NCBI RefSeq assembly: GCF_019249725.2
Contig: NZ_CP137559.1
Location: forward strand, 2,067,501-2,131,500
Direction: 5' to 3'
DNA: 64,000 bases
Source of the DNA: Segatella hominis
Lineage (GTDB): Bacteria; Bacteroidota; Bacteroidia; Bacteroidales; Bacteroidaceae
The notes under the pieces were generated by a model that saw only the letters and a list, made by a program, of their open reading frames with translations, did no database searches and was not told where the DNA came from. Positions 1-10,002 of the stretch are shown here, one piece after another (the stretch's first letter is position 1; each line of letters opens with the position of its first letter). The position numbers and the translations under genes are program-made.

Positions 1-1340
1 GGAGGGAATCTTACCCTCCTTATCGTTACTTATTCCTACATTTGCTTTACTCACCGCTCCAGGATAACTTACGTACACCATTCCACGCTGTGAGTATGCT
101 CCCCTACCGATACTTTCTTAAATGCTATCCCGCGCCTTCGGTGTCTGCCTTATACCCGATTATTATCCATGCCCGGACCCTCGACTAGTGAGCTGTTACG
201 CACTCTTTGAATGAATGGCTGCTTCCAAGCCAACATCCTAGCTGTCATAGGGACCAGACTTCGTTAGACTAACTCAGGCAGAACTCCGGGACCTTAGACG
301 GCGGTCTGGATTCTTCTCCTCTCGGGGACGGACCTTAGCACCCGCCCCCTTACTGCCGGACTACAGACCGTGAGCATTCGGAGTTCGTCAGGACTCGATA
401 GGCGGTGAAGCCCTCTCGTCCTATCGGTCGCTCTACCTCTCACGGTGACCATCCGACGCGGCACCTAAATGCCTTTCGGGGAGTACGAGCTATCTCCAAG
501 TTTGATTGGCCTTTCACTCCTACACTCGGCTCATCCAGAAGCTTTTCAACGCTTATTGGTGCGGACCTCCATCCCGTGTTACCGGGACTTCATCCTGGCC
601 AAGTGTAGATCACTTGGTTTCGCGTCTACCCCCACTGACTCTGCGCCCTATTCAGGCTCGCTTTCACTGCGGCTACGTGTCTCATGACACTCAACCTCGC
701 CAGTGACGGTAACTCGTAGGATCATTATGCAAAAGGCACGCCGTCACATCGTAAGATGCTCCGACCGCTTGTAGGCGTATGGTTTCAGGAACTATTTCAC
801 TCCCCTGCTCGGGGTTCTTTTCACCTTTCCTTCACAGTACTCGTTCGCTATCGGTCTCACGGGAGTATTTAGCCTTACCGGATGGTCCCGGCAGATTCGC
901 GCAGGATTCCTCGTGTCCCGCGTTACTCAGGATACCGCTATGCTTGATTTGGCTTCGTGTACAGGACTATCACCTTCTGTGATGTAACTTTCCAGATACT
1001 TCCACTCACCATTTCAATACAATGTCGCGGTCCTACAACCCCGATGACGCCTTGCGACGTCAACGGTTTGGGCTGTTCCCCGTTCGCTCGCCACTACTGG
1101 GGGAATCATTCATTTATTTTCTCTTCCTGCAGGTACTAAGATGTTTCAGTTCCCTGCGTTAGCTCTAACACTTAGGTGCTAGTAACCGTCCTTCAGACGG
1201 CTAGGTTGTCCCATTCGGAAATCCTCGGATCAAGGGTTATTTGCACCTACCCGAAGCTTATCGCAGCTTATCACGTCCTTCATCGCCTCCGTGAGCCTAG
1301 GCATCCGCCATACGCCCTTTCTTACTTTCTTTACGACTGT
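1..1340 (-). rRNA. rrl: 23S ribosomal RNA, 5' portion (runs off window start)
   Basis: This is the reverse complement of the first ~1.3 kb of a 23S gene. The conserved 5' segment GGCGGATGCCTAGGCTC lies on the minus strand near 1295-1310, so the mature 5' end is near 1330-1345. The order on the minus strand is 16S, spacer, 23S. The 3' part and any 5S gene lie outside the window. Open frames across this region are shadows of rRNA. Confidence 0.96.
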
Positions 1341-1732
1341 ATTCTTGTTACTCGTTTCCGAATAACGAATAAGTAGCTCATACTTTCAGCTGTATTCTAA
1401 CAAAGTGAAATCTCATCTTGCGATTTGATTTACTTTAGTCTGAACTAAAGTTCATTACTTACAGTTTTGCTTGTGTCAATATGTCAAAGATCTTTTAAAG
1501 GTAAAAGGGTAAAAAGGTAAAAAAGTAAAATACTTCATACCGGCCTTTTCCTTTGGAGTGGAGATTGTGGAGTTGAACCATTCCTGCGGGCCGTCCTATA
1601 TATTATATAAGGTGTAAACCATATATTTTTCGGAGTCCCTGTCTCCTGTATTTAATTAAACAGATGGTGCGTACAAGAAGAGAAGCGAACTTTTATCAGA
1701 TTCCTATATCTTCATAGGAAATTCGTCTCTCC
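1341..1732 (-). other. 16S-23S internal transcribed spacer without recognisable tRNA
   Basis: The spacer is about 390 bp and shows neither the tRNA-Ile nor the tRNA-Ala expected in most Bacteroidales rrn operons. It holds a run of GTAAAA-type heptamers (about 1498-1531) and a short hairpin of GGAG/CTCC arms near 1635-1652. A T-arm-like GGTTCAACTCC motif sits on the minus strand near 1570-1580, but no full cloverleaf could be built around it. Confidence 0.8.
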
Positions 1733-3267
<1,535 letters not shown>

Positions 3268-3529
3268 AAATATCATTTTTACTTCTTGCCTCATTGCTGA
3301 AGCAATCGGTGTTTGTTGTCTGTACTTAGGACGAATATCCTTTTTCGTTTATTGAAGCTTAGTAAACCTGACTTGTCAATTTCTTGACGGTTCGTTTCTT
3401 TTACCCAGTCAACTTTCTTATTTCTAAGAAGTTAACCGCTTCTTGTACTACTTGTCTGTTTATGTAAAATCTTTCAAAGAACTCTTTCTTTTGTTGCTAA
3501 GAGGAATGCTTGATTTCTCAAAAGCGAGT
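3268..3529 (-). other. rRNA operon leader
   Basis: This is the roughly 260 nt between the presumed transcription start and mature 16S. It is AT-rich and contains no gene. It probably holds the upstream half of the 16S processing stem, but I did not establish its pairing with the spacer. Confidence 0.6.
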
Positions 3530-3562
3530 GCAAAAGTACTAACTATTTTCCATTCCACCAAA
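3530..3562 (-). promoter_or_regulatory. rRNA promoter (Bacteroidota sigma-70 type)
   Basis: On the minus strand a TTTG (3562-3559) lies 20 bp from TACTTTTGC (3538-3530). This is an exact match to the TTTG-N19-21-TAnnTTTGC consensus. It is the only good promoter upstream of the 16S gene. Confidence 0.82.
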
Positions 3563-3747
3563 TATTTTGAGAAAAAAGTTTCAAAAATAGTATGATTTTA
3601 ACATTTAATTACAATTTGACATTAAAACTGAAAGGAAACTCATTATAATATACATGCGCACTCACACACGAGCGTGCGGGCATACATACACATAGATGTG
3701 CACATATACAGGCACACATATACAGATTAAAGATATTCATAAATATA

Positions 3748-3812
3748 TTACCCACATAGGTCCGCATATCATTTTATCAATATGAATGATATACATTACA
3801 CTATGTGGGTAA
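3748..3812. terminator. Large nested inverted repeat downstream of the GH43 gene
   Basis: Perfect 12-bp arms TTACCCACATAG (3748-3759) and CTATGTGGGTAA (3801-3812) enclose a second pair, ATATCATT/AATGATAT. It starts 33 bp beyond the GH43 stop codon, so a 3' stem-loop or terminator role is likely, though there is no long T tract. The stretch from 3563 to 3747 is AT-rich with CA/TA dinucleotide tracts and no gene. Confidence 0.5.
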
Positions 3813-3845
3813 ATTATAGAAAGCCAGTTAGGCTAACATTTCAGA

Positions 3846-4907
3846 TTACTTACTATTTTCTCCTCTCAGTTTTTTATCCCATGCCAAGAGTCGCTTGTAT
3901 TCTTTCTTGGTCAACCTCATAAAACTACCATGCTGAGGAGCAGTTACACCCTTAATATCCACAGGATCAGAGAAATTACGAAGATATTTATCGGCCTTGC
4001 AAATACGATAATGCTTAGGACGGTCGCTATACTGAATATAAGCCACGCGCCATGTATCATCGCCAATCAACTGGAATGCACTGCTGCCTTCACACATTTT
4101 GTTTCCCTCGAAGCTAACGAAATCATCCTCTACTGGTGCGCCCCAACTATGAGTAAGATACTTACTTGTAGCGGTAAAGATGCCACGATGTCCACCCTCT
4201 TTCTTGATAAGCATGTGATAAAGTCCATCGCTCTTGAGGAAATTAATATCAGCATCAATAGTTGCATACCCCCAATCAAAGAGAATTCTCGGAGTAGTCA
4301 ATTTCGTGAAACTCTTATCAGCATAGCTGTAATACATACGATCATACTTTTCCTCCGGGCGATTCAACATTGAATAATAAATCATGTAACCACCTCGCTC
4401 ACCATTTTCCCAAACATAATTTGGATCCCAGAATATCTGAGGAGCCCAGACACGGTTGATAGTACTCCAATCCTTATAAGGAGACTGAGCAGTTGCCGCA
4501 TCACAGAAATTCTGCATACCCTTACGATAATCGAAAGTAACACTTGTCCAATGAATCAGGTCATCACTTTTGAGCAAATCAATACCATAATTATCCCATT
4601 TATGACTCTTAGCCACACACATGTCGGTAGTAACCATCAGATAGCCCTTACCATCATGTGTACGAGTTATGTAAGCATCACGTGTACCACCCTCAATACG
4701 AGCATGTTCTTTAGAATTGAAAATAGCTTTTCCTTCATTGATATCCTGATAGTTGTATCCATCACGAGAAACGGCAAAAGCAGTATATTCCCCCTTATCA
4801 CTCATGTGACAATAGAGATAACCATAATCACCCTTTTGTAGATTTTGTGCATTCATCGGCAATAAAGAGGCCAATAGCATCATGATTGTTGATAACTTTT
4901 TCTTCAT
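3846..4907 (-). CDS. Secreted glycoside hydrolase, family 43-like
   Basis: The protein has 353 residues and a signal peptide of about 20 residues with an AlaGln cleavage site. The body fits a five-bladed beta-propeller GH43 enzyme: repeated aromatic strands, an RDAYI segment near residue 76 (candidate general base Asp), IDADINF near 218 (pKa-modulating Asp) and MCEGSS near 271 (candidate general acid Glu). Family members cleave arabinose- or xylose-containing plant or host glycans; the substrate cannot be read here. It is a single gene with its own promoter at 4988-5019. No SusC/SusD pair is nearby, so it is not part of a classical polysaccharide utilisation locus in this window. Confidence 0.82.
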   Translation of the reverse strand: MKKKLSTIMMLLASLLPMNAQNLQKGDYGYLYCHMSDKGEYTAFAVSRDGYNYQDINEGKAIFNSKEHARIEGGTRDAYITRTHDGKGYLMVTTDMCVAKSHKWDNYGIDLLKSDDLIHWTSVTFDYRKGMQNFCDAATAQSPYKDWSTINRVWAPQIFWDPNYVWENGERGGYMIYYSMLNRPEEKYDRMYYSYADKSFTKLTTPRILFDWGYATIDADINFLKSDGLYHMLIKKEGGHRGIFTATSKYLTHSWGAPVEDDFVSFEGNKMCEGSSAFQLIGDDTWRVAYIQYSDRPKHYRICKADKYLRNFSDPVDIKGVTAPQHGSFMRLTKKEYKRLLAWDKKLRGENSK

Positions 4908-4987
4908 TTTATTGTTAGTTTTATATGATTGATTGTAAATGTTTAAGTCTCAGTTGAATCTTTTAAGTGTATCTTTACACTTTGGTT

Positions 4988-5019
4988 GCAAAGATACGGC
5001 TTTTCATTGAAAGAACAAA
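4988..5019 (-). promoter_or_regulatory. Promoter of the GH43 gene
   Basis: On the minus strand TTTG (5019-5016), 19 bp, then TATCTTTGC (4996-4988). It lies about 80 bp upstream of the start codon. Confidence 0.75.
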
Positions 5020-5104
5020 GGAAACTCACAATTATTTTAATAAGTTTTTAAACTATGACGGAATGATTTTACTTCATTTTTTACAGATTCTCGACTTTTT
5101 GTCG

Positions 5105-5203
5105 TATCTTTGCAGAAGATAAGCTGCACTCGGCAATTTGAAAACAAATTTTCATTGCGCTCATTTGCATTATCTTTGCAAAAGATAAGCTGCATCTCAG
5201 CAA
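5105..5203 (+). repeat. Two tandem promoter-bearing repeats upstream of ribE
   Basis: A unit of about 31 bp starting TATCTTTGCA and containing AAGATAAGCTGCA occurs at 5105-5136 and again at 5171-5203, 66 bp apart. Each carries a TATCTTTGC -7 element, so ribE may have two start sites. The -33 elements are weak. Confidence 0.6.
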
Positions 5204-5237
5204 AATATTAATCATCATATAATAACAATAGAAAAAT

Positions 5238-5840
5238 ATGTTTAGTGGAATCGTAGAAGAAATGGCCACCGTTGTGGCTATCAAGCATGATCAGGAGAAT
5301 ATAGACTTTACTTTATCTTGTTCTTTTGTGGATGAACTCAGCATCGACCAGAGCGTGGCTCACAATGGAGTTTGTCTTACCGTAGTAGAAATCAAAGACG
5401 GAACTTATATGGTTACGGCTATGAAGGAAACGCTCGACCGCAGCAACTTAGGAATCCTCAAAGTGGGAGACAAGGTGAACGTGGAGCGTTCGATGATTAT
5501 GAACGGGCGACTGGATGGACATATTGTACAGGGACACGTGGACGAAACCGCTAAATGTATCGCCACAAAAGATGCAGATGGTTCCACCTATTTCACCTTC
5601 GAATATGAACTCAATAAGGAAATGGCACGCAAGGGATATTTCACTGTTGACAAAGGCAGCGTAACGGTCAATGGCGTATCGCTCACCGTTTGCGAACCTA
5701 CAGACAACACCTTCACTGTAGCCATCATCCCTTACACTCGTGAAAACACCAACTTCTGCAATATCGAAGTGGGAACTGTCGTAAATATCGAGTTCGACAT
5801 CTTAGGCAAATACATCGCCCGCCTCAAGAGCTTTGAATAA
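5238..5840 (+). CDS. ribE: Riboflavin synthase alpha chain
   Basis: The product converts two molecules of 6,7-dimethyl-8-ribityllumazine into riboflavin plus a pyrimidinedione, the last step of riboflavin synthesis, in the cytoplasm. Its 200 residues are the usual length. It begins with the family signature MFSGIVEE and holds two lumazine-binding barrels, with the paired motifs AHNGVCLTV (41-49) and VNGVSLTV (144-151) and HIVQGHVD at 95-102. It is monocistronic, with tandem promoters upstream and a terminator at 6064-6113. No other riboflavin gene is adjacent. Confidence 0.97.
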   Translation: MFSGIVEEMATVVAIKHDQENIDFTLSCSFVDELSIDQSVAHNGVCLTVVEIKDGTYMVTAMKETLDRSNLGILKVGDKVNVERSMIMNGRLDGHIVQGHVDETAKCIATKDADGSTYFTFEYELNKEMARKGYFTVDKGSVTVNGVSLTVCEPTDNTFTVAIIPYTRENTNFCNIEVGTVVNIEFDILGKYIARLKSFE

Positions 5841-5904
5841 AACTGATTTTTGTACTACACGAACAAGAAGAATAAAAAGTCAGAGTAATCAGGAAAAGTC
5901 AATT

Positions 5905-6060
5905 TTGCGTTGCCCAAATTGCGACCCTTAGTTTGGGCACTCATTGCCCACCTCGTGAGCAACAGTTGCTCGTCTCATGTTCATCGGTTCCCCATCACGT
6001 GATCCCCGAGGGACCGCTTAAAGAGCATAGCAGGAACTTGTGGATGGGTGAAAATAAACA
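5905..6060. other. Hairpin-rich intergenic segment, possible small structured RNA
   Basis: This non-coding stretch between convergent genes contains nested inverted repeats: TGCCCAAA/TTTGGGCA (about 5917-5940), the perfect hairpin GAGCAAC-A-GTTGCTC (about 5957-5971), and the longer-range pairs GGTTCC/GGAAC and CCCATC/GATGGG. A weak -7-like CAATTTTGC lies at its left edge and a strong terminator follows. I do not recognise the family. Confidence 0.35.
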
Positions 6061-6063
6061 AAG

Positions 6064-6113
6064 AAAAAGACAGGAAAGTCTATCCGTTCCGGTTAAACTT
6101 TCCTGTCTTTTCT
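6064..6113. terminator. Bidirectional intrinsic terminator between ribE and the transporter
   Basis: AAAAGACAGGAAAGT (6065-6079) pairs with ACTTTCCTGTCTTTT (6097-6111), giving a 15-bp stem with T/A tracts on both sides. It can stop ribE (plus) and the converging transporter (minus). Confidence 0.85.
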
Positions 6114-6214
6114 TTTATCTTGACCGATTTTTATCTTGACCGTCTTTAGTCCTTTTATCAATTTACAGAGTCCTCTCTGATTTGAAAAGCTATCTTTTTC
6201 TTGCAAAAGACCCA

Positions 6215-7561
6215 CTATTTTCGGATAACTTTTACCGCAAAAGCAGACACTACGATAAAGCAGACAAGCGGTACAAAGAAGCCTATCGCCATATTATTTT
6301 CTCCTATCATGCCCATCAACAACGGAGCAATCGCACCGCCTACAATACTCATAATGAGATAAGACGAACCACGTTTGGTGTTGCTGACACTGAGACCTTT
6401 GAGGGACAAGGCAAAAATAGTAGGAAACATCGTAGCCTCGCAGAGATAGGTGAGAATCAATGCCACCAAAGCAGGAACACCCGAACCGACTATCACAAAT
6501 ATCATACAGACAATACCGCCAATAGCACAATACAGCAGCACCTTTGCCGCAGCCATACGATTCATCAACCAGCTACCCGCCAATCTTCCCACGAAGAACA
6601 AGCCCATGCCTCCAAAAGACAAAATCAATGCTGCCACACGAGAAGAAATCGTAGGAACCTTCTCCGTCACATAATTGATAAAGAAACTGTTGATGCCCGT
6701 CTGACAGGCTACATAAAAGAACAAAGCTATCAGGCCGAATACGAAGACGGAAGACTGCCAAAGCGAAACTTCGCAATGACAATCCCTCTTATTCTCCCCC
6801 ATCAGACCATTTTCCACCTTATTATATATAGGACTCTCAGAAAACTCTGAATTTCTCTCTGAAATCTCCATATTTTCCTCTGAAGCCTCCATATTTTCCT
6901 CTGAAGCCTCCTTGCAACACGCCGAAGCCTTTTTATCATCCCCAGATTCCACCTGAGCGTCAACAATTTCAGGCAGTTGGATTCGACTGAAGACAAATGC
7001 CACAATCAGGACGATCACACCTATCACCGCATACGGCAAAGCTACAGAACCACTATTGCCATCCTCACCGCTGAACACGACCAATCCTCCTACCAATGGA
7101 CCGACAATCCATCCAAATCCATTGAGCGATTGGGCAAGATTGAGGCGAGAAGGAGCCGATTTTGCATCACCCAACACAGTGACATAGGGATTCGCAGCCG
7201 TTTCCAGACAAGTAAGTCCACAACCGATGATAAAAAGACACATCAGGAAAAACTCAAAAGACATCAGACGTTCACCCGGTATAAAGAGCAAAGCACCTAT
7301 ACCATAGAGTATCAGACCCGTGATGACTCCTACCTTATAGCCCCATTTACGGATAATACAACCGGCAGGAAGCGCCATGATGAAATAGCCGCCATACACC
7401 ATCGCCTGCACCAAAGCCGAGCGCCACTTAGAGATAACAAGCGCATCCTGAAAATGCTTGTTGAGAATATCAAGGATGCTATGGGCAAATCCCCAAAAGA
7501 AGAACAAGGATGCCACAAGGGCAAATGGAAAAAGATATTTCTTATCTACCAATTTACTCAT
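6215..7561 (-). CDS. FucP-family sugar:proton symporter (MFS)
   Basis: This is a 448-residue inner-membrane permease of the fucose/glucose/galactose branch of the major facilitator superfamily. About 12 hydrophobic helices are visible. Family signatures include FFWGFAHSILD (21-31) and LETAANPYVT (119-128). Between helices 6 and 7 the cytoplasmic loop is unusually long (about residues 198-268) and acidic, with imperfect heptad repeats of the form ASEENME at 219-240; the DNA there has 21-bp tandem repeats (about 6863-6925). It lies 12 bp from the downstream end of the nucleotidyltransferase/kinase gene, so the two form one minus-strand operon and the transporter probably imports that enzyme's sugar. 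The exact sugar is uncertain. Confidence 0.85.
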   Translation of the reverse strand: MSKLVDKKYLFPFALVASLFFFWGFAHSILDILNKHFQDALVISKWRSALVQAMVYGGYFIMALPAGCIIRKWGYKVGVITGLILYGIGALLFIPGERLMSFEFFLMCLFIIGCGLTCLETAANPYVTVLGDAKSAPSRLNLAQSLNGFGWIVGPLVGGLVVFSGEDGNSGSVALPYAVIGVIVLIVAFVFSRIQLPEIVDAQVESGDDKKASACCKEASEENMEASEENMEISERNSEFSESPIYNKVENGLMGENKRDCHCEVSLWQSSVFVFGLIALFFYVACQTGINSFFINYVTEKVPTISSRVAALILSFGGMGLFFVGRLAGSWLMNRMAAAKVLLYCAIGGIVCMIFVIVGSGVPALVALILTYLCEATMFPTIFALSLKGLSVSNTKRGSSYLIMSIVGGAIAPLLMGMIGENNMAIGFFVPLVCFIVVSAFAVKVIRK

Positions 7562-7573
7562 CGTACCAATTTC

Positions 7574-8740
7574 CTATTTTCTTCTAATTGTTAATGCAAT
7601 AGCCTCAGGATGCTTTCCTGCAAACTCCTTCACATCATCGACCACGAGCACGAGATAGCCTCCGCCACCCGCGCCAGGCATCTTCCAAGCATGCACTTCC
7701 GGCAAAACAGAATACTGGTCGATAAAGCCCTGCACACAACCTTGAATCATGGCAGGGAACATGGCTACCTGTGCATCGAAAGAAGCCTTGAATGCTGCTG
7801 CAAACGCAGGAAAATCTCTGGAAAGGATAGCATTCCAACAGTCATCGGCTGCTTTGGCAAGAGCCTTCACCTTCACCTCTGTAATATCCTTACCTTCCAC
7901 CACAGAACAACCTGGGCGGCGCGGATCCATCGGAATCATACAGATATGACTCTCCAACCAAGTCAGCACCGCCTCATCGCTGCAAGTTTCAAATTTCTCC
8001 GGCCAGAAACGGTTATTGTAATAATGTCTGACCAGTCCCGGCATACAAATACCGATAGAATCCTGCGCACCGCTGATGATGCCATCACTACGCTCAGGAT
8101 CATTTTCAAAACAGAAAACGAGTTTGGCAAGAATCTCAGGATTCATGTCTGGCAACTTCATCGGCCAGATTTTCTTGATCATATTGCGGGTAGAAGTAGA
8201 GAGTCCACAACGCTCACGCACTTCGAAAGTTGGCACCAGCGACATGGTGATAGCCCATCCTGGTGCATAGCAGCTTACGTAAGGCTGATCAATCCAGGTG
8301 CCCGCCAGGTCGAGACGAGTAGGAAGCTGACAGGTAGAATCCTTGATATCAGTACTGGAACGGGCTGTCAATCCCTCAGCAGGCGTACGCTGCAGTTCTA
8401 CATACTCAATACCACGCTCCTCGCAGAACTTACGCTTGGTTTCACTTCCACCATCCGCATTGACAACAAAGACGTCCGGCTTCACCATATCTACCGTAGG
8501 AATAAAGTCCATGATGCCGTCACCCTGATTGATGAAAGCATCCTTTACATATCGGATAGACTTCACCATAAAAAGGCGTTCCTGTTCCGGATAGAACGTC
8601 TTATGGTGCTTATAACCGAGGATTGTCTGATCAGACCCAATACCCACATAGAGTTCACCAAACTGTGAAGCCTGGCGGAAGAACTCAACATGACCACTGT
8701 GCAACAGATCATAACAACCACTTACAAAAACCTTTTTCAT
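7574..8740 (-). CDS. Bifunctional cytidylyltransferase-like / GHMP kinase-like protein
   Basis: The start is set at 8740, giving 388 residues. An upstream Met at 8818 would add 26 basic residues in front of the clear domain start. Residues 1-140 are a nucleotidyltransferase fold with the HxGH motif (HSGH, 14-17) and an RSST near 124. The rest resembles GHMP sugar kinases of the HddA/fucokinase type: RLDLAGTW near 140, a substrate-region motif SGAQDSIG, and the glycine-rich PGAGGGGY near 355. The usual ATP-binding GLGTSS motif is altered to GLSTST. The architecture is analogous to HldE but with a GHMP kinase in place of a PfkB kinase. It is co-transcribed with the permease, so a role in activating an imported sugar is plausible. 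No characterised enzyme is identified. Confidence 0.75.
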   Translation of the reverse strand: MKKVFVSGCYDLLHSGHVEFFRQASQFGELYVGIGSDQTILGYKHHKTFYPEQERLFMVKSIRYVKDAFINQGDGIMDFIPTVDMVKPDVFVVNADGGSETKRKFCEERGIEYVELQRTPAEGLTARSSTDIKDSTCQLPTRLDLAGTWIDQPYVSCYAPGWAITMSLVPTFEVRERCGLSTSTRNMIKKIWPMKLPDMNPEILAKLVFCFENDPERSDGIISGAQDSIGICMPGLVRHYYNNRFWPEKFETCSDEAVLTWLESHICMIPMDPRRPGCSVVEGKDITEVKVKALAKAADDCWNAILSRDFPAFAAAFKASFDAQVAMFPAMIQGCVQGFIDQYSVLPEVHAWKMPGAGGGGYLVLVVDDVKEFAGKHPEAIALTIRRK

Positions 8741-8926
8741 ATATTGTTGATTCCTTTTATTGTTTTGCTGTAGTTTCTTATATATGAGACGTATAAGAGG
8801 AAAAACACCCCTTCTCATTCGCCTACAAAACTACAACATTTCTTCCATAACTCCAAGAAAAACATGCACAAATATTCTATTTTGCGCACAAAGAAAGCAA
8901 AATTGTTCATTTTTATAACGAAATAT

Positions 8927-8958
8927 TTTGGTAAAAGACAAAAAAATGGTACTTTTGC
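8927..8958 (+). promoter_or_regulatory. Promoter of the etfB-etfA-acd operon
   Basis: TTTG (8927-8930), 19 bp, TACTTTTGC (8950-8958), about 118 bp upstream of etfB. The divergent gene at 8740 may use a weaker site near 8826-8833 (TAGTTTTG on the minus strand). Confidence 0.8.
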
Positions 8959-9075
8959 GGCTGTGTTTTGTCCCAAATTGACATTGGACAGTCCGAAAAG
9001 CGAACTCGAAAACGGACAACTTGAGTACCGAACACTAACAAACTTAGAATATTATAACAATAACCATTTATTAAT

Positions 9076-9945
9076 ATGAGTTTAAAAATCGTAGTACTTG
9101 CCAAGCAAGTACCTGACACAAGAAATGTGGGTAAGGACGCGATGACTGCCGAAGGCACCGTAAATCGTGCAGCCCTTCCTGCAATCTTCAATCCTGAGGA
9201 TTTGAACGCATTGGAGCAGGCTCTTCGTTTGAAGGAGCAGAATCCTGGTTCTACAGTTGGTATTTTGACAATGGGTCCTCCACGTGCTAGCGAAATCATC
9301 CGTCAGGGTCTTTATCGTGGTGCAGATACGGGTTGGTTGCTTACCGATCGTCTCTTTGCCGGTGCTGATACATTGGCTACATCCTATGCCCTTGCTACTG
9401 GTATCCAGAAGATTGGTGACGTTGACATCGTGATTGGTGGTCGTCAGGCTATCGATGGTGATACAGCTCAGGTAGGTCCACAGGTGGCTCAGAAGTTGGG
9501 ATTGAACCAGGTTACCTATGCAGAGGAGATTCTGAAGGTAGAAGATGGCAAGGCTACTATCCGCCGCCTCATTGATGGTGGTGTAGAGACAGTAGAAGCT
9601 CCATTGCCATTGGTTATTACCGTGAATGGTAGTGCAGCTCCATGTCGCCCATGCAATGTGAAGCTCGTAATGAAATATAAATACGCTACTTGCCCTATGG
9701 AGCGCAAGGGTGATGAGCCTTGGGCTAATCTCTATGAGGAGCGCCCTTACCTGACTCTGAACCAGTGGAGCGTGGCCGATGTTGACGGCGACCCTGCACA
9801 GTGCGGTTTGAGCGGTTCACCTACCAAGGTGAAGGCTGTAAAGAACATCGTGTTCCAGGCTAAGGAAAGCAAGACCTTGACCAGCAGCGATGAGGACATC
9901 GACAGCTTGATGAAGGAATTGTTGAACGAAAGTATTATCGGATAA
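9076..9945 (+). CDS. etfB: Electron transfer flavoprotein subunit beta
   Basis: This is the small subunit of the soluble EtfAB heterodimer that accepts electrons from acyl-CoA dehydrogenase. It has 289 residues, typical for the anaerobe-type EtfB. It starts MSLKIVVLAKQVPDT and has the AMP/FAD-binding segments IVIGGRQAIDGDTAQVGP (about 117-134) and PLPLVITVNGS. It is the first gene of a three-gene operon with etfA and an acyl-CoA dehydrogenase, the usual set for redox coupling in acyl-CoA reduction or oxidation. Whether this pair bifurcates electrons cannot be settled from sequence inspection alone. Confidence 0.95.
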   Translation: MSLKIVVLAKQVPDTRNVGKDAMTAEGTVNRAALPAIFNPEDLNALEQALRLKEQNPGSTVGILTMGPPRASEIIRQGLYRGADTGWLLTDRLFAGADTLATSYALATGIQKIGDVDIVIGGRQAIDGDTAQVGPQVAQKLGLNQVTYAEEILKVEDGKATIRRLIDGGVETVEAPLPLVITVNGSAAPCRPCNVKLVMKYKYATCPMERKGDEPWANLYEERPYLTLNQWSVADVDGDPAQCGLSGSPTKVKAVKNIVFQAKESKTLTSSDEDIDSLMKELLNESIIG

Positions 9946-10002
9946 TCATCACTGATGATTCAGCAAACCGATTCATTTTAAAATGCTTTATTAAAAAAGA
10001 CA

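Noticed and set aside
1555..1660. T-arm-like GGTTCAACTCC and a GGAG/CTCC pair on the minus strand in the rRNA spacer, as a tRNA or tmRNA end
   Set aside because: No anticodon arm or full acceptor stem could be formed; at most a decayed tRNA-like remnant.
7610..8668. 352-codon plus-strand frame
   Set aside because: It is antisense to the nucleotidyltransferase/kinase gene, whose motifs are clear.
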